Position numbers and translations under genes: made by a program. 7,770 bases of DNA, from positions 1 to 7,770 of the forward strand of contig SLRI01000482.1 of NCBI GenBank assembly GCA_007131045.1, read 5' to 3'. The notes beneath the pieces are model-generated. The model saw only the letters and a list, made by a program, of their open reading frames with translations, was not told the origin of the DNA and made no database searches. The stretch is from Rhodospirillales bacterium (lineage in GTDB: Bacteria; Pseudomonadota; Alphaproteobacteria; Geminicoccales; Geminicoccaceae). Positions 1 through 5,628 of this stretch are shown piece by piece. Numbering within the stretch: the first letter of the stretch is position 1; each line of letters begins with the position of its first letter.

Positions 1-169
1 CCCCGCCGGCAGCCGTCACCCCGGCGATTCGCGCGTCCTCGATGTGGATGTCCACGCTCACACAGGCATCCGCATCGGCGAAGGGTGCTAGCCCGGCGCC
101 GTCGACCATCGCCAGGGGCACTGTCGCGTCCTGCAGCGTGAAGCTCGCCTCGTCCGGGATCTTCACCAC
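1..169 (-). CDS. Amidohydrolase, cytosine-deaminase-like (N-terminal fragment)
   Basis: This is the first 56 codons of a gene that leaves the window at the left edge. The frame is open from a GTG GTG pair just 4 bases past the permease stop, and a GAGGG lies directly upstream. The peptide starts VVKIPDEASFTLQDATVPLA and continues to DIHIEDARIAGV. An 'A-x-V-P' strand, a variable loop and then 'D-I-x-I-x-x-x-R-I-A' is the N-terminal beta sandwich of metal-dependent amidohydrolases (cytosine deaminase/TRZ-ATZ type), which hydrolyse C-N bonds and can release ammonia. The metal-binding HxH motif would lie outside the window. Its position as last visible gene of the importer operon suggests it processes the imported compound. 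Family assignment is inference from about 56 residues; another amidohydrolase, such as a hydantoinase or guanine deaminase, remains possible. Confidence 0.6.
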   Translation of the reverse strand, partial: MVKIPDEASFTLQDATVPLAMVDGAGLAPFADADACVSVDIHIEDARIAGVTAAGG

Positions 170-173
170 GCCC

Positions 174-1037
174 TCAGTTCTCCCGCTTCAAGGCGCTCTC
201 GTGCCACTTCCTGAGCATAAGATGCGACAGGAGGGTGAAGGCGAAGAAGATCAGGATGCCGGAGAGCGAGATCAGGATCAAGGAGGCGAACATGCGGGGG
301 ATGTTGAGCCGGTAGCTGGCCTCCAGGATTCGATAGGCGAGGCCGGAGCCCGTCCCGGCGGTGCCGGCCGCGAACTCGGCGACGATGGCCCCTATCAAGG
401 CCAGGCCGCCGGCGATCTTCAGCCCGCCGAGGAAATACGGCATGGCGGAGGGCAGCCGGAGATAGCGCAGCATCTGCCAGCGATTGGCGCCGTAGAGCTG
501 GAACAGGTTGACCAGGTTGTGATCGGCGCTGTTGAGACCCAGCGTGGTGTTGGAGAGGATCGGGAAGAAGGCGACGATCCAGGCGCAGAGCAGAAGCGCT
601 GCGTAGGTGCTGTCGACATAGATCAGGATCAACGGAGCCACGGCGATGATCGGTGTCACCTGGGCGATCACCGCGAAGGGGAAGAGCGAGAGCTCGACCC
701 ATTTGGAGAGGGTGAAGAGCACCGCGAGGCCGACCCCGCCGATGATCGCGATCGCGAGCGCCGAGAAGGTGATCTGCAGGGTGACCAGGAGCGACGGGTA
801 GAGCGTGTGCCAGTCGGTGAAGAGGGTCTTGATGACCAGCCACGGGCCCGGCAGGATGTAGTGCGGTGTGCCGTGGTACCAGACGCCGAACTCCCAGACC
901 GCGAGCACGGCGATGATCAGGCTCACCGGCATCGCCCAGCGCAGCACCCGATCCCGCTTCTCGGCGGCTTCCGCCGCTCGTGCGATCGCCTCGTCCTGCA
1001 GGCCGACGATGCGATCGTCCTCGATCATGGTCGACAT
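174..1037 (-). CDS. ABC transporter permease, nitrate/taurine/HMP type
   Basis: Inner-membrane permease of a binding-protein-dependent importer, 287 aa, a normal length for the SsuC/TauC/ThiX group (BPD_transp_1). About six hydrophobic segments are visible (roughly residues 34-52, 86-110, 118-143, 145-163, 208-226, 250-274). The cytoplasmic EAA-type loop that docks on the ATPase is at residues 177-207, with the G-x9-L-P pattern in LYGANRWQMLRYLRLP. The start was chosen at MSTMIEDDR because GGAGG lies 7 bases upstream; the frame is open 27 codons further back, but that stretch runs through a dispersed repeat and would be an artefact. It is followed after 4 bases by the amidohydrolase and preceded, beyond a 92-base gap holding the repeat, by the ATPase. 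The substrate cannot be told from the sequence. Confidence 0.93.
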   Translation of the reverse strand: MSTMIEDDRIVGLQDEAIARAAEAAEKRDRVLRWAMPVSLIIAVLAVWEFGVWYHGTPHYILPGPWLVIKTLFTDWHTLYPSLLVTLQITFSALAIAIIGGVGLAVLFTLSKWVELSLFPFAVIAQVTPIIAVAPLILIYVDSTYAALLLCAWIVAFFPILSNTTLGLNSADHNLVNLFQLYGANRWQMLRYLRLPSAMPYFLGGLKIAGGLALIGAIVAEFAAGTAGTGSGLAYRILEASYRLNIPRMFASLILISLSGILIFFAFTLLSHLMLRKWHESALKREN

Positions 1038-1044
1038 GGGCTGA

Positions 1045-1049
1045 CCTCC
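1045..1049 (-). promoter_or_regulatory. Ribosome binding site deciding the permease start
   Basis: GGAGG, 7 bases before the ATG at 1037. It sits against the edge of the dispersed repeat (1051-1087) and shows that the open frame running through the repeat to 1118 is not part of the protein. Confidence 0.8.
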
Positions 1050-1050
1050 G

Positions 1051-1087
1051 GAAATATGGGGAGGCAGCGCCTCCCCACGCCCCACCG
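1051..1087. repeat. Dispersed palindromic repeat, copy 1
   Basis: Plus-strand core GCCTCCCCACGCCCCACCG (1069-1087) is identical to 6598-6616; the flank GAAATATGGGGAGGC (1051-1065) matches 6580-6594 in 12 of 15 positions. It folds as a perfect 8-bp hairpin, GGGGAGGC (1058-1065) with GCCTCCCC (1069-1076), loop AGC. A second possible stem pairs CCCCACCGG (1080-1088) with CCGTTGGGG (1096-1104) around a T-rich loop, with one mismatch. It fills most of the gap between the ATPase and permease genes and ends 1 base from the permease ribosome binding site, so on the operon mRNA the hairpin would lie just 5' of that site. It looks like a REP-type intergenic element. Confidence 0.75.
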
Positions 1088-1129
1088 GCACTTTTTCCGT
1101 TGGGGGCATGTAAGGCAAGTGACACTTTT

Positions 1130-1927
1130 TCAGCCGTCGCCCATGGCGCGGTGCAGGGTTGCCGAGGTCTCGCGGCAGTAGGCGTTGTAGGGCTCGGACA
1201 TGCGAAACGCCTCGTCGCGCGGGTAGGGGGCATCGATCTCGATCTCGCCCACGATCCGCCCGGGGCGGGCCGCCATGACGACGATGCGCGACGAGAGGAA
1301 GACCGATTCGTAGACGCTGTGGGTGACGAAGATCACCGTCCAGCCCTGGCTTTCCCAGAGCTGCAGGAGGTCGTTGTTGAGCCGGATGCGGGTGATCTCG
1401 TCGAGTGCGGCGAACGGCTCGTCCATGAGCAGGAGCTTGGGCCGGGTGACCAGCGCCCGGGCGATCGAGACCCGCATCTTCATCCCACCCGAAAGCTCGC
1501 GCGGGTAGGCGGCATGGAAGTCCTGGAGGCCGACCATGGCGAGCGCTTCCTCGACCCGGTCCCGGACCTGCCGCCGGCCCTGGCCCTGCAGCTTCAAGGG
1601 CAGGTGCACGTTGTCGAAGACCGTGGCCCAGGGCATCAGCGTCGGCTCCTGGAAGACGAAGCCGATGTCGCCCACATGGCCGCCCTCGGGCCAGAAGAGC
1701 CTTCCGCCCGAGATGTTGCCGAGGCCGGCGATGATCCGAAGAGCCGTGCTCTTGCCGCAGCCGGAGGGGCCCAGGAGGCTGAGGAACTCGTGGCGCTGAA
1801 CCCTCAGGTTGAGGTTCTCGAGCGCCACGGTGCCGTTGGAGAAGGTCTTCGAGACCCCCTGCAGCTCGAGCAGCCGGCCGCTCGATCGGCCGGCCGGCTG
1901 CGGCGGTGGGGCTGCAGCGGCCGCCAT
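1130..1927 (-). CDS. ABC transporter ATP-binding protein (SsuB/TauB/ThiZ-like)
   Basis: Cytoplasmic ATPase that powers the importer, 265 aa. All nucleotide-binding motifs are intact: Walker A GPSGCGKS (53-60), Q-loop FVFQEP (Q93), signature LSGGM (145-149), Walker B LLLMDE (165-170), and H-loop FVTHS (H203). The 'QEPTLMPWATVFDNV' stretch is typical of the nitrate/sulfonate/taurine/hydroxymethylpyrimidine group. The first 18 residues are Ala/Pro-rich and not conserved. The ATG overlaps the stop of the binding-protein gene by one base (TGATG), which points to translational coupling; a GTG one codon earlier is the alternative. The stop is followed by 92 bases with a dispersed repeat before the permease. 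The subfamily is secure, the substrate is not. Confidence 0.95.
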   Translation of the reverse strand: MAAAAAPPPQPAGRSSGRLLELQGVSKTFSNGTVALENLNLRVQRHEFLSLLGPSGCGKSTALRIIAGLGNISGGRLFWPEGGHVGDIGFVFQEPTLMPWATVFDNVHLPLKLQGQGRRQVRDRVEEALAMVGLQDFHAAYPRELSGGMKMRVSIARALVTRPKLLLMDEPFAALDEITRIRLNNDLLQLWESQGWTVIFVTHSVYESVFLSSRIVVMAARPGRIVGEIEIDAPYPRDEAFRMSEPYNAYCRETSATLHRAMGDG

Positions 1928-2955
1928 CACCCGCCGTTGAGCTCCTTCTCGAGGTCGAGCCCGACCCCCTTGTTGACGAAGTCGAGTGTGTAGGCGCGCG
2001 ACAGGTCGAGGTCCGCGGGGTAGAGCCCGGCCTCGACGGTGAGCGCGAAGAAGTCGTGCCAGCGCTCGTCGGTCATCGCCCCGATGCCGAGCTCGAGCGC
2101 GTCACCCGAATCGGCGATGCCGTACTCCTTCAGCCTCTCGATCGAGTACCCGATCTGCTCCTCGGTCATGTCCGGGTTGTCGGCCATGATCAGCGCGTTG
2201 CCCGGGGTGGGATCGCCGTAGAGGTAGTCGTACCAGCCGAGGATCGTCGCATCGACGAAGCGCTGCACGAGGTCGGGGTTCTCCTCGACCAGGGCCCAGC
2301 TCGTCTCGATGGTCGTCGAATAGGTGTCGTAGCCGGAATCCGCGAGCAGGAAGACCTTGGGCTCCCAGCCGGCCTCGCGCGCGATCGAGTAGGGCTCGGA
2401 GGTCAGATAGCCCTGCTGTGCGACGCCCGGATCGGCGATGAACGGCGCGGGGTTGAAGGTGTAGGGGCGGATCTGGTCGTCTGTGAAGCCATAAGTCTGC
2501 TGCAGCCAGAGCCAGTAGGTGGTCCGCGCACCGGTCGAGATCAGGATCGGCATGCCGGCGAGATCGGCCAGGTCCTCGATCCCCTGGTCCGGGTGGACCA
2601 TCAGGATCTGCGGGTCCTTTTGGAAGATCGCGGCCACCGTGACCATCGGCACCTCGTTCTCGACGAAGTTGAAGGCGCCGAACATCGCCGAGCCCATGTT
2701 GAAGTCGATCTGCCCCGCCGCAAGGAGCTGCGGGTGATTGACCTGCGGCCCCCCCGGCCGGATCGTCACCTCCAGCCCGTGCTCTTCGTAGAGGCCCGTG
2801 GCCACCGCCTGGTAGTAGCCGCCGTGCTCGGCCTGGGCCTTCCAGTTGGTGCCGAAGGTTACCTGATCGAGCGCCAGGGCCGGTGGGCCGAAGGCCACGA
2901 GCCCGACGCCGAGAGCGCTCGCCGCAGCGCCCCTGAGCCACGTCCTGGAGGTCAT
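1927..2955 (-). CDS. ABC transporter periplasmic substrate-binding protein, NMT1/THI5-like
   Basis: Binding protein that captures the substrate in the periplasm, 342 aa. It has a clear signal peptide: basic start MTSRTWLR, hydrophobic core GAAASALGVGLVAFG and a probable cut after PPALA (residue 28). The mature protein begins with the beta strand VTFGTNW and the 'AEHGGYYQAVATGLYEEHGLEV' type region (about 42-63) of NitT/TauT and THI5-like proteins. This is followed by the 'Q(I/V)DFNMGSA' segment (82-90) and the lobe-crossing TGARTTYW and TSEPYS segments. The start at 2955 is set by the signal peptide, with AAAGGGA upstream. The same frame runs back to 3315 but passes through the tRNA-His gene, so longer starts are false. 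It is the first gene of the operon and probably sigma-54 dependent. The substrate is unknown; an organic nitrogen compound is inferred from context. Confidence 0.93.
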   Translation of the reverse strand: MTSRTWLRGAAASALGVGLVAFGPPALALDQVTFGTNWKAQAEHGGYYQAVATGLYEEHGLEVTIRPGGPQVNHPQLLAAGQIDFNMGSAMFGAFNFVENEVPMVTVAAIFQKDPQILMVHPDQGIEDLADLAGMPILISTGARTTYWLWLQQTYGFTDDQIRPYTFNPAPFIADPGVAQQGYLTSEPYSIAREAGWEPKVFLLADSGYDTYSTTIETSWALVEENPDLVQRFVDATILGWYDYLYGDPTPGNALIMADNPDMTEEQIGYSIERLKEYGIADSGDALELGIGAMTDERWHDFFALTVEAGLYPADLDLSRAYTLDFVNKGVGLDLEKELNGG

Positions 2956-3018
2956 CTTGCTGCGTTCCCTTTGCTGGACGATACCGCCATCAGGGGCCGT
3001 CATCCCGGCACCCTCTAC

Positions 3019-3034
3019 CTGCCAAAAAAGGCAG
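3019..3034 (-). other. Inverted repeat with T6 loop at the importer transcript start
   Basis: Read on the minus strand: CTGCC, six T, GGCAG. It starts at the last base of the -12 element and covers the predicted transcription start, so it could affect promoter opening or be a protein site. The T tract lies in the loop, so it is not an intrinsic terminator. Confidence 0.45.
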
Positions 3035-3048
3035 CAACAAGCGTGCCA
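3033..3048 (-). promoter_or_regulatory. Sigma-54 (RpoN) promoter of the importer operon
   Basis: Read on the minus strand, TGGCACGCTTGTTGCT matches the -24/-12 consensus TGGCACG-N4-TTGCW at every defined position, with GG and GC separated by exactly 10 bases. The start of transcription would be near 3022, leaving a leader of about 66 bases before the binding-protein ATG. Transcription from such a promoter needs an enhancer-binding activator; NtrC is the obvious candidate next to glnBA. No perfect NtrC dyad is visible upstream (3060-3190); only a GCACC-N4-GGCGC-like degenerate one is seen around 3135-3148. Confidence 0.8.
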
Positions 3049-3190
3049 GCAAATGGCGCAGCCGTCGACCCGGACCCAGCGCAAAAAGCAGGAATCGCCC
3101 GGTCGCCGTTGGCACGCGACGATCGCATGAAGCGGCGCCGAGCGGTGCGGCGAGCGGGCGCGACAAACGAGGATACTTGATGGGGAAAGA

Positions 3191-3268
3191 TGGGGTGAGC
3201 GACCGGATTTGAACCGGCGGCCTCCAGGGCCACAACCTGGCGCTCTAACCAACTGAGCTACGCCCACC
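3191..3268 (-). tRNA. tRNA-His (anticodon GTG)
   Basis: A full cloverleaf folds on the minus strand. The acceptor stem is GTGGGCG with CGCTCAC (one G-T pair). The D stem is GCTC/GAGC. The anticodon stem is CCAGG/CCTGG around the loop TTGTGGC, with anticodon GTG. The T stem is GCCGG/CCGGT around TTCAAAT. The extra G at position -1 opposite discriminator C73 is the tRNA-His hallmark, and CCA is encoded. The length is 78 bases with G-1 and CCA. The gene lies between the oppositely directed importer operon and glnBA. No strong terminator follows it. Confidence 0.98.
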
Positions 3269-3282
3269 GTGGAGATGGCTGT

Positions 3283-3311
3283 GATGTGGCCCAAAGGCCT
3301 CGGCGCGTCAA
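3283..3311 (-). promoter_or_regulatory. Housekeeping promoter of tRNA-His
   Basis: On the minus strand TTGACG (3311-3306), a 17-base spacer, then CACATC (3288-3283). Transcription would start about 8 bases before the tRNA 5' end. The -35 box is good and the -10 box weak, as is common in alphaproteobacteria. Confidence 0.5.
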
Positions 3312-3325
3312 GCACCGGCGGGTGG
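3312..3325. promoter_or_regulatory. Possible weak second NtrC site
   Basis: CACC-GGCG-GGTG (3313-3324) is an inverted repeat that resembles an NtrC site but has a spacer one base short of the usual GCACC-N5-GGTGC. It lies 43 bp (about four helical turns) upstream of the better site at 3355 and next to the tRNA-His -35 box. Low confidence. Confidence 0.25.
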
Positions 3326-3354
3326 CCCGCTGCTGCCTCTTTTTACGGCAACGC

Positions 3355-3369
3355 GCACAAAAAAAGTGC
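3355..3369. promoter_or_regulatory. NtrC-type enhancer site upstream of glnB
   Basis: GCAC-AAAAAAA-GTGC. The half sites and the 7-base spacing agree with the enteric NtrC consensus GCACC-N5-GGTGC, although the inner C and G are replaced by A. The dyad centre (3362) is about 89 bases upstream of the predicted sigma-54 start at 3451, a usual enhancer distance. Confidence 0.6.
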
Positions 3370-3424
3370 ACCATGCGGCCCGCCCGTCCGGCCGGCCGAT
3401 GCGCCGACGCGTCTCTCGGCGAAC

Positions 3425-3440
3425 TGGCACGCTCCGTGCA
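3425..3440 (+). promoter_or_regulatory. Sigma-54 (RpoN) promoter of glnB-glnA
   Basis: TGGCACGCTCCGTGCA matches TGGCACG-N4-TTGCA with a single change (first T to G); GG and GC are 10 bases apart. Predicted start near 3451. A sigma-54 promoter with an upstream NtrC dyad is the expected control of glnBA in alphaproteobacteria. Confidence 0.75.
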
Positions 3441-3450
3441 TGGAAGGGGG

Positions 3451-3571
3451 CACAAGCATGGAGACCGTTTCGGCGAGGCCGGATCGGTCCTCCACCGCCA
3501 CGCCGAACGGACCGACCCCTGGCTCGGCTGTGGGGCGGCGACAGCCAACACGCGGAGGGAGATCCCGAGGC
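3451..3571 (+). other. Structured leader of glnB mRNA
   Basis: About 120 untranslated bases. Two hairpins are visible: TCGGTCC (3484-3490) with GGACCGA (3509-3515), and GGCTGT (3526-3531) with ACAGCC (3541-3546). The glnB ribosome binding site GGAGGGA (3554-3560) follows 7 bases after the second stem. The glnB frame is open upstream and has an ATG at 3458, but this lies about 7 bases from the predicted transcript start, so its AAGGGGG would not be transcribed, and PII proteins start at MKK. Confidence 0.45.
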
Positions 3572-3910
3572 ATGAAAAAGATCGAGGCCATCATCAAGCC
3601 GTTCAAGCTCGATGAAGTGAAAGAGGCGCTCCAGGAAGTGGGGCTCAAGGGCATGACCGTGACCGAGGTCAAGGGCTTCGGCCGGCAGAAGGGCCACACC
3701 GAGCTCTACCGCGGCGCGGAATATGTCGTGGATTTCCTGCCCAAGGTGAAGATCGAGCTGGTCGTCGACGACAGCATCGTCGAGCGCGCGGTCGAGGTGA
3801 TCCAGCAGGCGGCCAAGACCGACCGGATCGGCGACGGCAAGATCTTCGTCATGGGGATCGACGACGTGGTGCGGATTCGCACCGGCGAGCACGGCCCGGA
3901 CGCGGTCTGA
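3572..3910 (+). CDS. glnB: Nitrogen regulatory protein P-II (GlnB)
   Basis: Trimeric cytoplasmic signal protein that senses 2-oxoglutarate and ATP/ADP and reports nitrogen status to NtrB, GlnE and other partners; 112 aa, the standard PII length. It starts MKKIEAIIKPFKLDEVKEAL as canonical GlnB does. The T-loop (about 37-55) contains the signature YRGAEY at 46-51, with the uridylylation residue Tyr51 present. The B-loop/C-terminal signature is KTDRIGDGKIFVMGIDDVV (about 82-100), followed by RIRTGE. Lys90 and Arg101/Arg103 positions are typical nucleotide-binding residues. It is followed by glnA after 116 bases on the same strand, the usual alphaproteobacterial order, which favours GlnB over GlnK (normally next to amtB). 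Expression is probably NtrC/sigma-54 controlled from 3425-3440. Confidence 0.97.
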   Translation: MKKIEAIIKPFKLDEVKEALQEVGLKGMTVTEVKGFGRQKGHTELYRGAEYVVDFLPKVKIELVVDDSIVERAVEVIQQAAKTDRIGDGKIFVMGIDDVVRIRTGEHGPDAV

Positions 3911-3957
3911 GCCCGGAGTTCGCGAACGACCACGACGACGAGCCGGACGTCCGAGGG

Positions 3958-3996
3958 CGGCCGGCGCCAACCAGGGCCACGGGCCGGTGCCGGCCG
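3958..3996 (+). other. Hairpin between glnB and glnA
   Basis: CGGCCGGCGCC (3958-3968) pairs with GGTGCCGGCCG (3986-3996), 11 bp with one G-U pair, loop 17 bases. No T tract follows, so it is not a normal terminator; it may set the glnB:glnA ratio through RNA processing, 3' end protection or partial termination. Two short palindromes, TTCGCGAA (3919-3926) and CGGACGTCCG (3944-3953), lie just before it. Confidence 0.55.
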
Positions 3997-4026
3997 GGCC
4001 CATCCGCTTCAAGCAAGAGGTGAACG

Positions 4027-5457
4027 ATGACTTTGGGATGCAAGACCGCTGCCGACGTGATGAAGGCGGTCAAGGACCACGGGATCGAAATGATCGATCT
4101 CCGGCTGATCGACGTGCCCGGGATCTGGCAGCACATCTCCTATCCGGCCACCGTGTTCGGCGAGGAGAACATCGAGGAGGGGCTCGGCTTCGACGGCTCG
4201 TCGGTGCGCGGGTTCGCCGAGATCCAGGCCTCGGACATGCTGCTCCGTCCCGACGTCACAACCGCCTTCCTCGACCCCTTCACCAAGCACAAGACGCTGG
4301 TGATGATCTGCGCCATCGCCGATCCGGTGACCGGTGAGCTCTACAACCGCGACCCGCGCGGCGTGGCGATCAAGGCCGAGGAATATCTCCGCTCGACCGG
4401 CATCGGCGACACCGCCTTCTTCGGCCCCGAGGCCGAGTTCTTCGTCTTCTCCGACGTCCGTTACGGGCAGTCGACCAACTACGGCTCGTTCGAGGTCGAC
4501 AGCGCCGAAGGCCACTGGAACACCCTCTCCGACGAAGGCCCCAATCTCGGCTACAAGCTGCGGCCGAAGGGCGGCTACTTCCCCTGCGCGCCCTCCGACA
4601 CGCTCAACGACCTGCGCGCCGAAATGTCCCTGGTCATGCAGTCGATCGGCCTCACGGTGGAGTGCCACCACCACGAGGTCGCGACCGGCGGGCAGTGCGA
4701 GATCGATCTGAAGTTCGCCTCGCTGCTCGACATGGCCGACCAGCAGATGAAGTACAAATACGTGGTCAAGAACGTCGCCCGTGCCGCCGGCATGACCGCG
4801 ACCTTCATGCCCAAGCCGCTCTACGCCGACAACGGCTCGGGCATGCACTGCCACCAGTCGATCTGGAAGGACGGCAAGCCGCTGTTCGCCGACGAGAGCG
4901 GCTATGCCGGGCTCTCCGACATGGCCCGCTACTATATCGGCGGCCTGTTGAAGCACGCGCCTTCGATCCTCGCCTTCGCGGCACCGACCACCAACTCCTA
5001 CCGCCGCCTGGTCCCGGGCTACGAGGCGCCGGTCAACCTCGCCTGGTCGCTCAGGAACCGCTCGGCCGCCTGCCGCATCCCGATGTACTCCAACAGCCCC
5101 AAGGCCAAGCGGGTCGAGTTCCGCTGCCCGGATCCCTCGGCCAATCCGTACCTCGCGTTCGCGGCGATGCTCATGGCCGGCATCGACGGCATCAAGAACA
5201 AGATCGATCCGGGCGATCCGGTCGACAAGAACATCTACGACCTGCCGCCCGAGGAGGCCGCCGAGATCCCGAAGGTGCCGGGCGAACTCTCGGCCGCTAT
5301 CGCCGCGCTCGAGGCCGACCACGAGTATCTCACGCAAGGTGACGTGTTCACCCCGGATTTCATCGAGAACTACATCGCGCTCAAGCGCGAGAACGAGCTC
5401 GATCCGATCCGGCTGCGCCCGCACCCCTACGAGTTCGTCCTCTACTACGATTGCTGA
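4027..5457 (+). CDS. glnA: Glutamine synthetase, type I (GSI-beta)
   Basis: Makes glutamine from glutamate, ammonium and ATP; the cytoplasmic dodecamer is the entry point for ammonium when nitrogen is scarce. It has 476 aa, close to the family's usual 468-475. Beta-grasp signature FDGSSVRGFAEIQASD (55-70). Metal-binding GPEAEFF is at 133-139, with further catalytic segments HHHEVATGGQCEID (214-227), ATP-binding KPLYADNGSGMHCHQS (263-278) and the substrate loop RRLVPGYEAPVNLAWS (326-341). The adenylylation site is Tyr404 in KNIYDLPPEE, which marks the regulated GSI-beta form and implies GlnE control. AGAGGTG stands 5-6 bases before the ATG. It is co-transcribed with glnB, and two hairpins follow the stop. 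No anomaly was seen in the active-site motifs. Confidence 0.98.
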   Translation: MTLGCKTAADVMKAVKDHGIEMIDLRLIDVPGIWQHISYPATVFGEENIEEGLGFDGSSVRGFAEIQASDMLLRPDVTTAFLDPFTKHKTLVMICAIADPVTGELYNRDPRGVAIKAEEYLRSTGIGDTAFFGPEAEFFVFSDVRYGQSTNYGSFEVDSAEGHWNTLSDEGPNLGYKLRPKGGYFPCAPSDTLNDLRAEMSLVMQSIGLTVECHHHEVATGGQCEIDLKFASLLDMADQQMKYKYVVKNVARAAGMTATFMPKPLYADNGSGMHCHQSIWKDGKPLFADESGYAGLSDMARYYIGGLLKHAPSILAFAAPTTNSYRRLVPGYEAPVNLAWSLRNRSAACRIPMYSNSPKAKRVEFRCPDPSANPYLAFAAMLMAGIDGIKNKIDPGDPVDKNIYDLPPEEAAEIPKVPGELSAAIAALEADHEYLTQGDVFTPDFIENYIALKRENELDPIRLRPHPYEFVLYYDC

Positions 5458-5466
5458 GTTCTCCCC

Positions 5467-5505
5467 GGACGGCCGGGCCCCTTTCACGGACAAGCCCGGC
5501 CGTCC
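5467..5505 (+). other. Strong hairpin after glnA
   Basis: GGACGGCCGGGC (5467-5478) and GCCCGGCCGTCC (5494-5505) pair perfectly over 12 bp with a 15-base loop. No T tract follows. It sits 9 bases after the glnA stop and probably protects the mRNA 3' end or assists termination together with the next hairpin. Confidence 0.6.
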
Positions 5506-5530
5506 AGTCGTCCAGCAGCTCCCCCAACTC

Positions 5531-5556
5531 GGCGGTCCTCGGACCGCCATTTTTTT
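5531..5556 (+). terminator. Rho-independent terminator of glnBA
   Basis: GGCGGTC-CTCG-GACCGCC (7-bp GC stem, tetraloop) followed after A by seven T (5550-5556). A textbook intrinsic terminator, 73 bases past the glnA stop, which separates glnBA from the dehydrogenase gene. Confidence 0.9.
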
Positions 5557-5591
5557 GCAGCGCCCGGCTTCCGCCCGCGCCACAATTCGCG

Positions 5592-5615
5592 CAATGGCAG
5601 GCGCAGTGGCAGGCG
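5592..5615 (+). repeat. 12-bp tandem duplication
   Basis: CAATGGCAGGCG followed directly by CAGTGGCAGGCG (11 of 12 identical), between the glnA terminator and the ribosome binding site of the dehydrogenase gene. The role is unknown; it may be a simple slippage product. Confidence 0.5.
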
Positions 5616-5617
5616 AG

Positions 5618-5622
5618 AGGAG
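5618..5622 (+). promoter_or_regulatory. Ribosome binding site for a GTG start
   Basis: AGGAG, within AGGAGAGGGG (5618-5627), 6 bases before the GTG at 5629. It supports this GTG as the start of the dehydrogenase gene. Confidence 0.8.
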
Positions 5623-5628
5623 AGGGGC

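Noticed and set aside
1038..1118. Permease start at 1118 (27 more residues).
   Set aside because: The extension is translated repeat sequence; GGAGG sits ideally before the ATG at 1037.
1113..1125. AAGTG-A-CACTT followed by T's near the ATPase stop as a terminator.
   Set aside because: The T tract is on the plus strand, against the direction of the operon, and a one-base loop cannot form.
2956..3016. TPP-riboswitch-like words (GGGTGCC, CCTGAT, AAAGGGAA) in the importer leader, tempting because the binding protein is THI5-like.
   Set aside because: The invariant CTGAGA and GAACCTGAT parts are missing and the stretch is about half the length of a TPP aptamer; chance or a decayed relic.
3110..3128. 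TGGCACG on the plus strand as a second sigma-54 promoter.
   Set aside because: There is no GC at the required 10-base distance from the GG.
2956..3315. Upstream extension of the binding-protein frame to 3315 (120 more residues).
   Set aside because: It reads through the whole tRNA-His gene and the sigma-54 promoter; the signal peptide at 2955 marks the true start.
3458..3571. In-frame ATG at 3458 with AAGGGGG upstream as the glnB start.
   Set aside because: It would begin about 7 bases from the predicted sigma-54 transcript start, and PII proteins start at MKK.
4009..5583. Long open frame on the minus strand opposite glnA (524 codons).
   Set aside because: It is a high-GC shadow of glnA, with low-complexity charged composition, no family motif and glnA itself fully conserved on the other strand.
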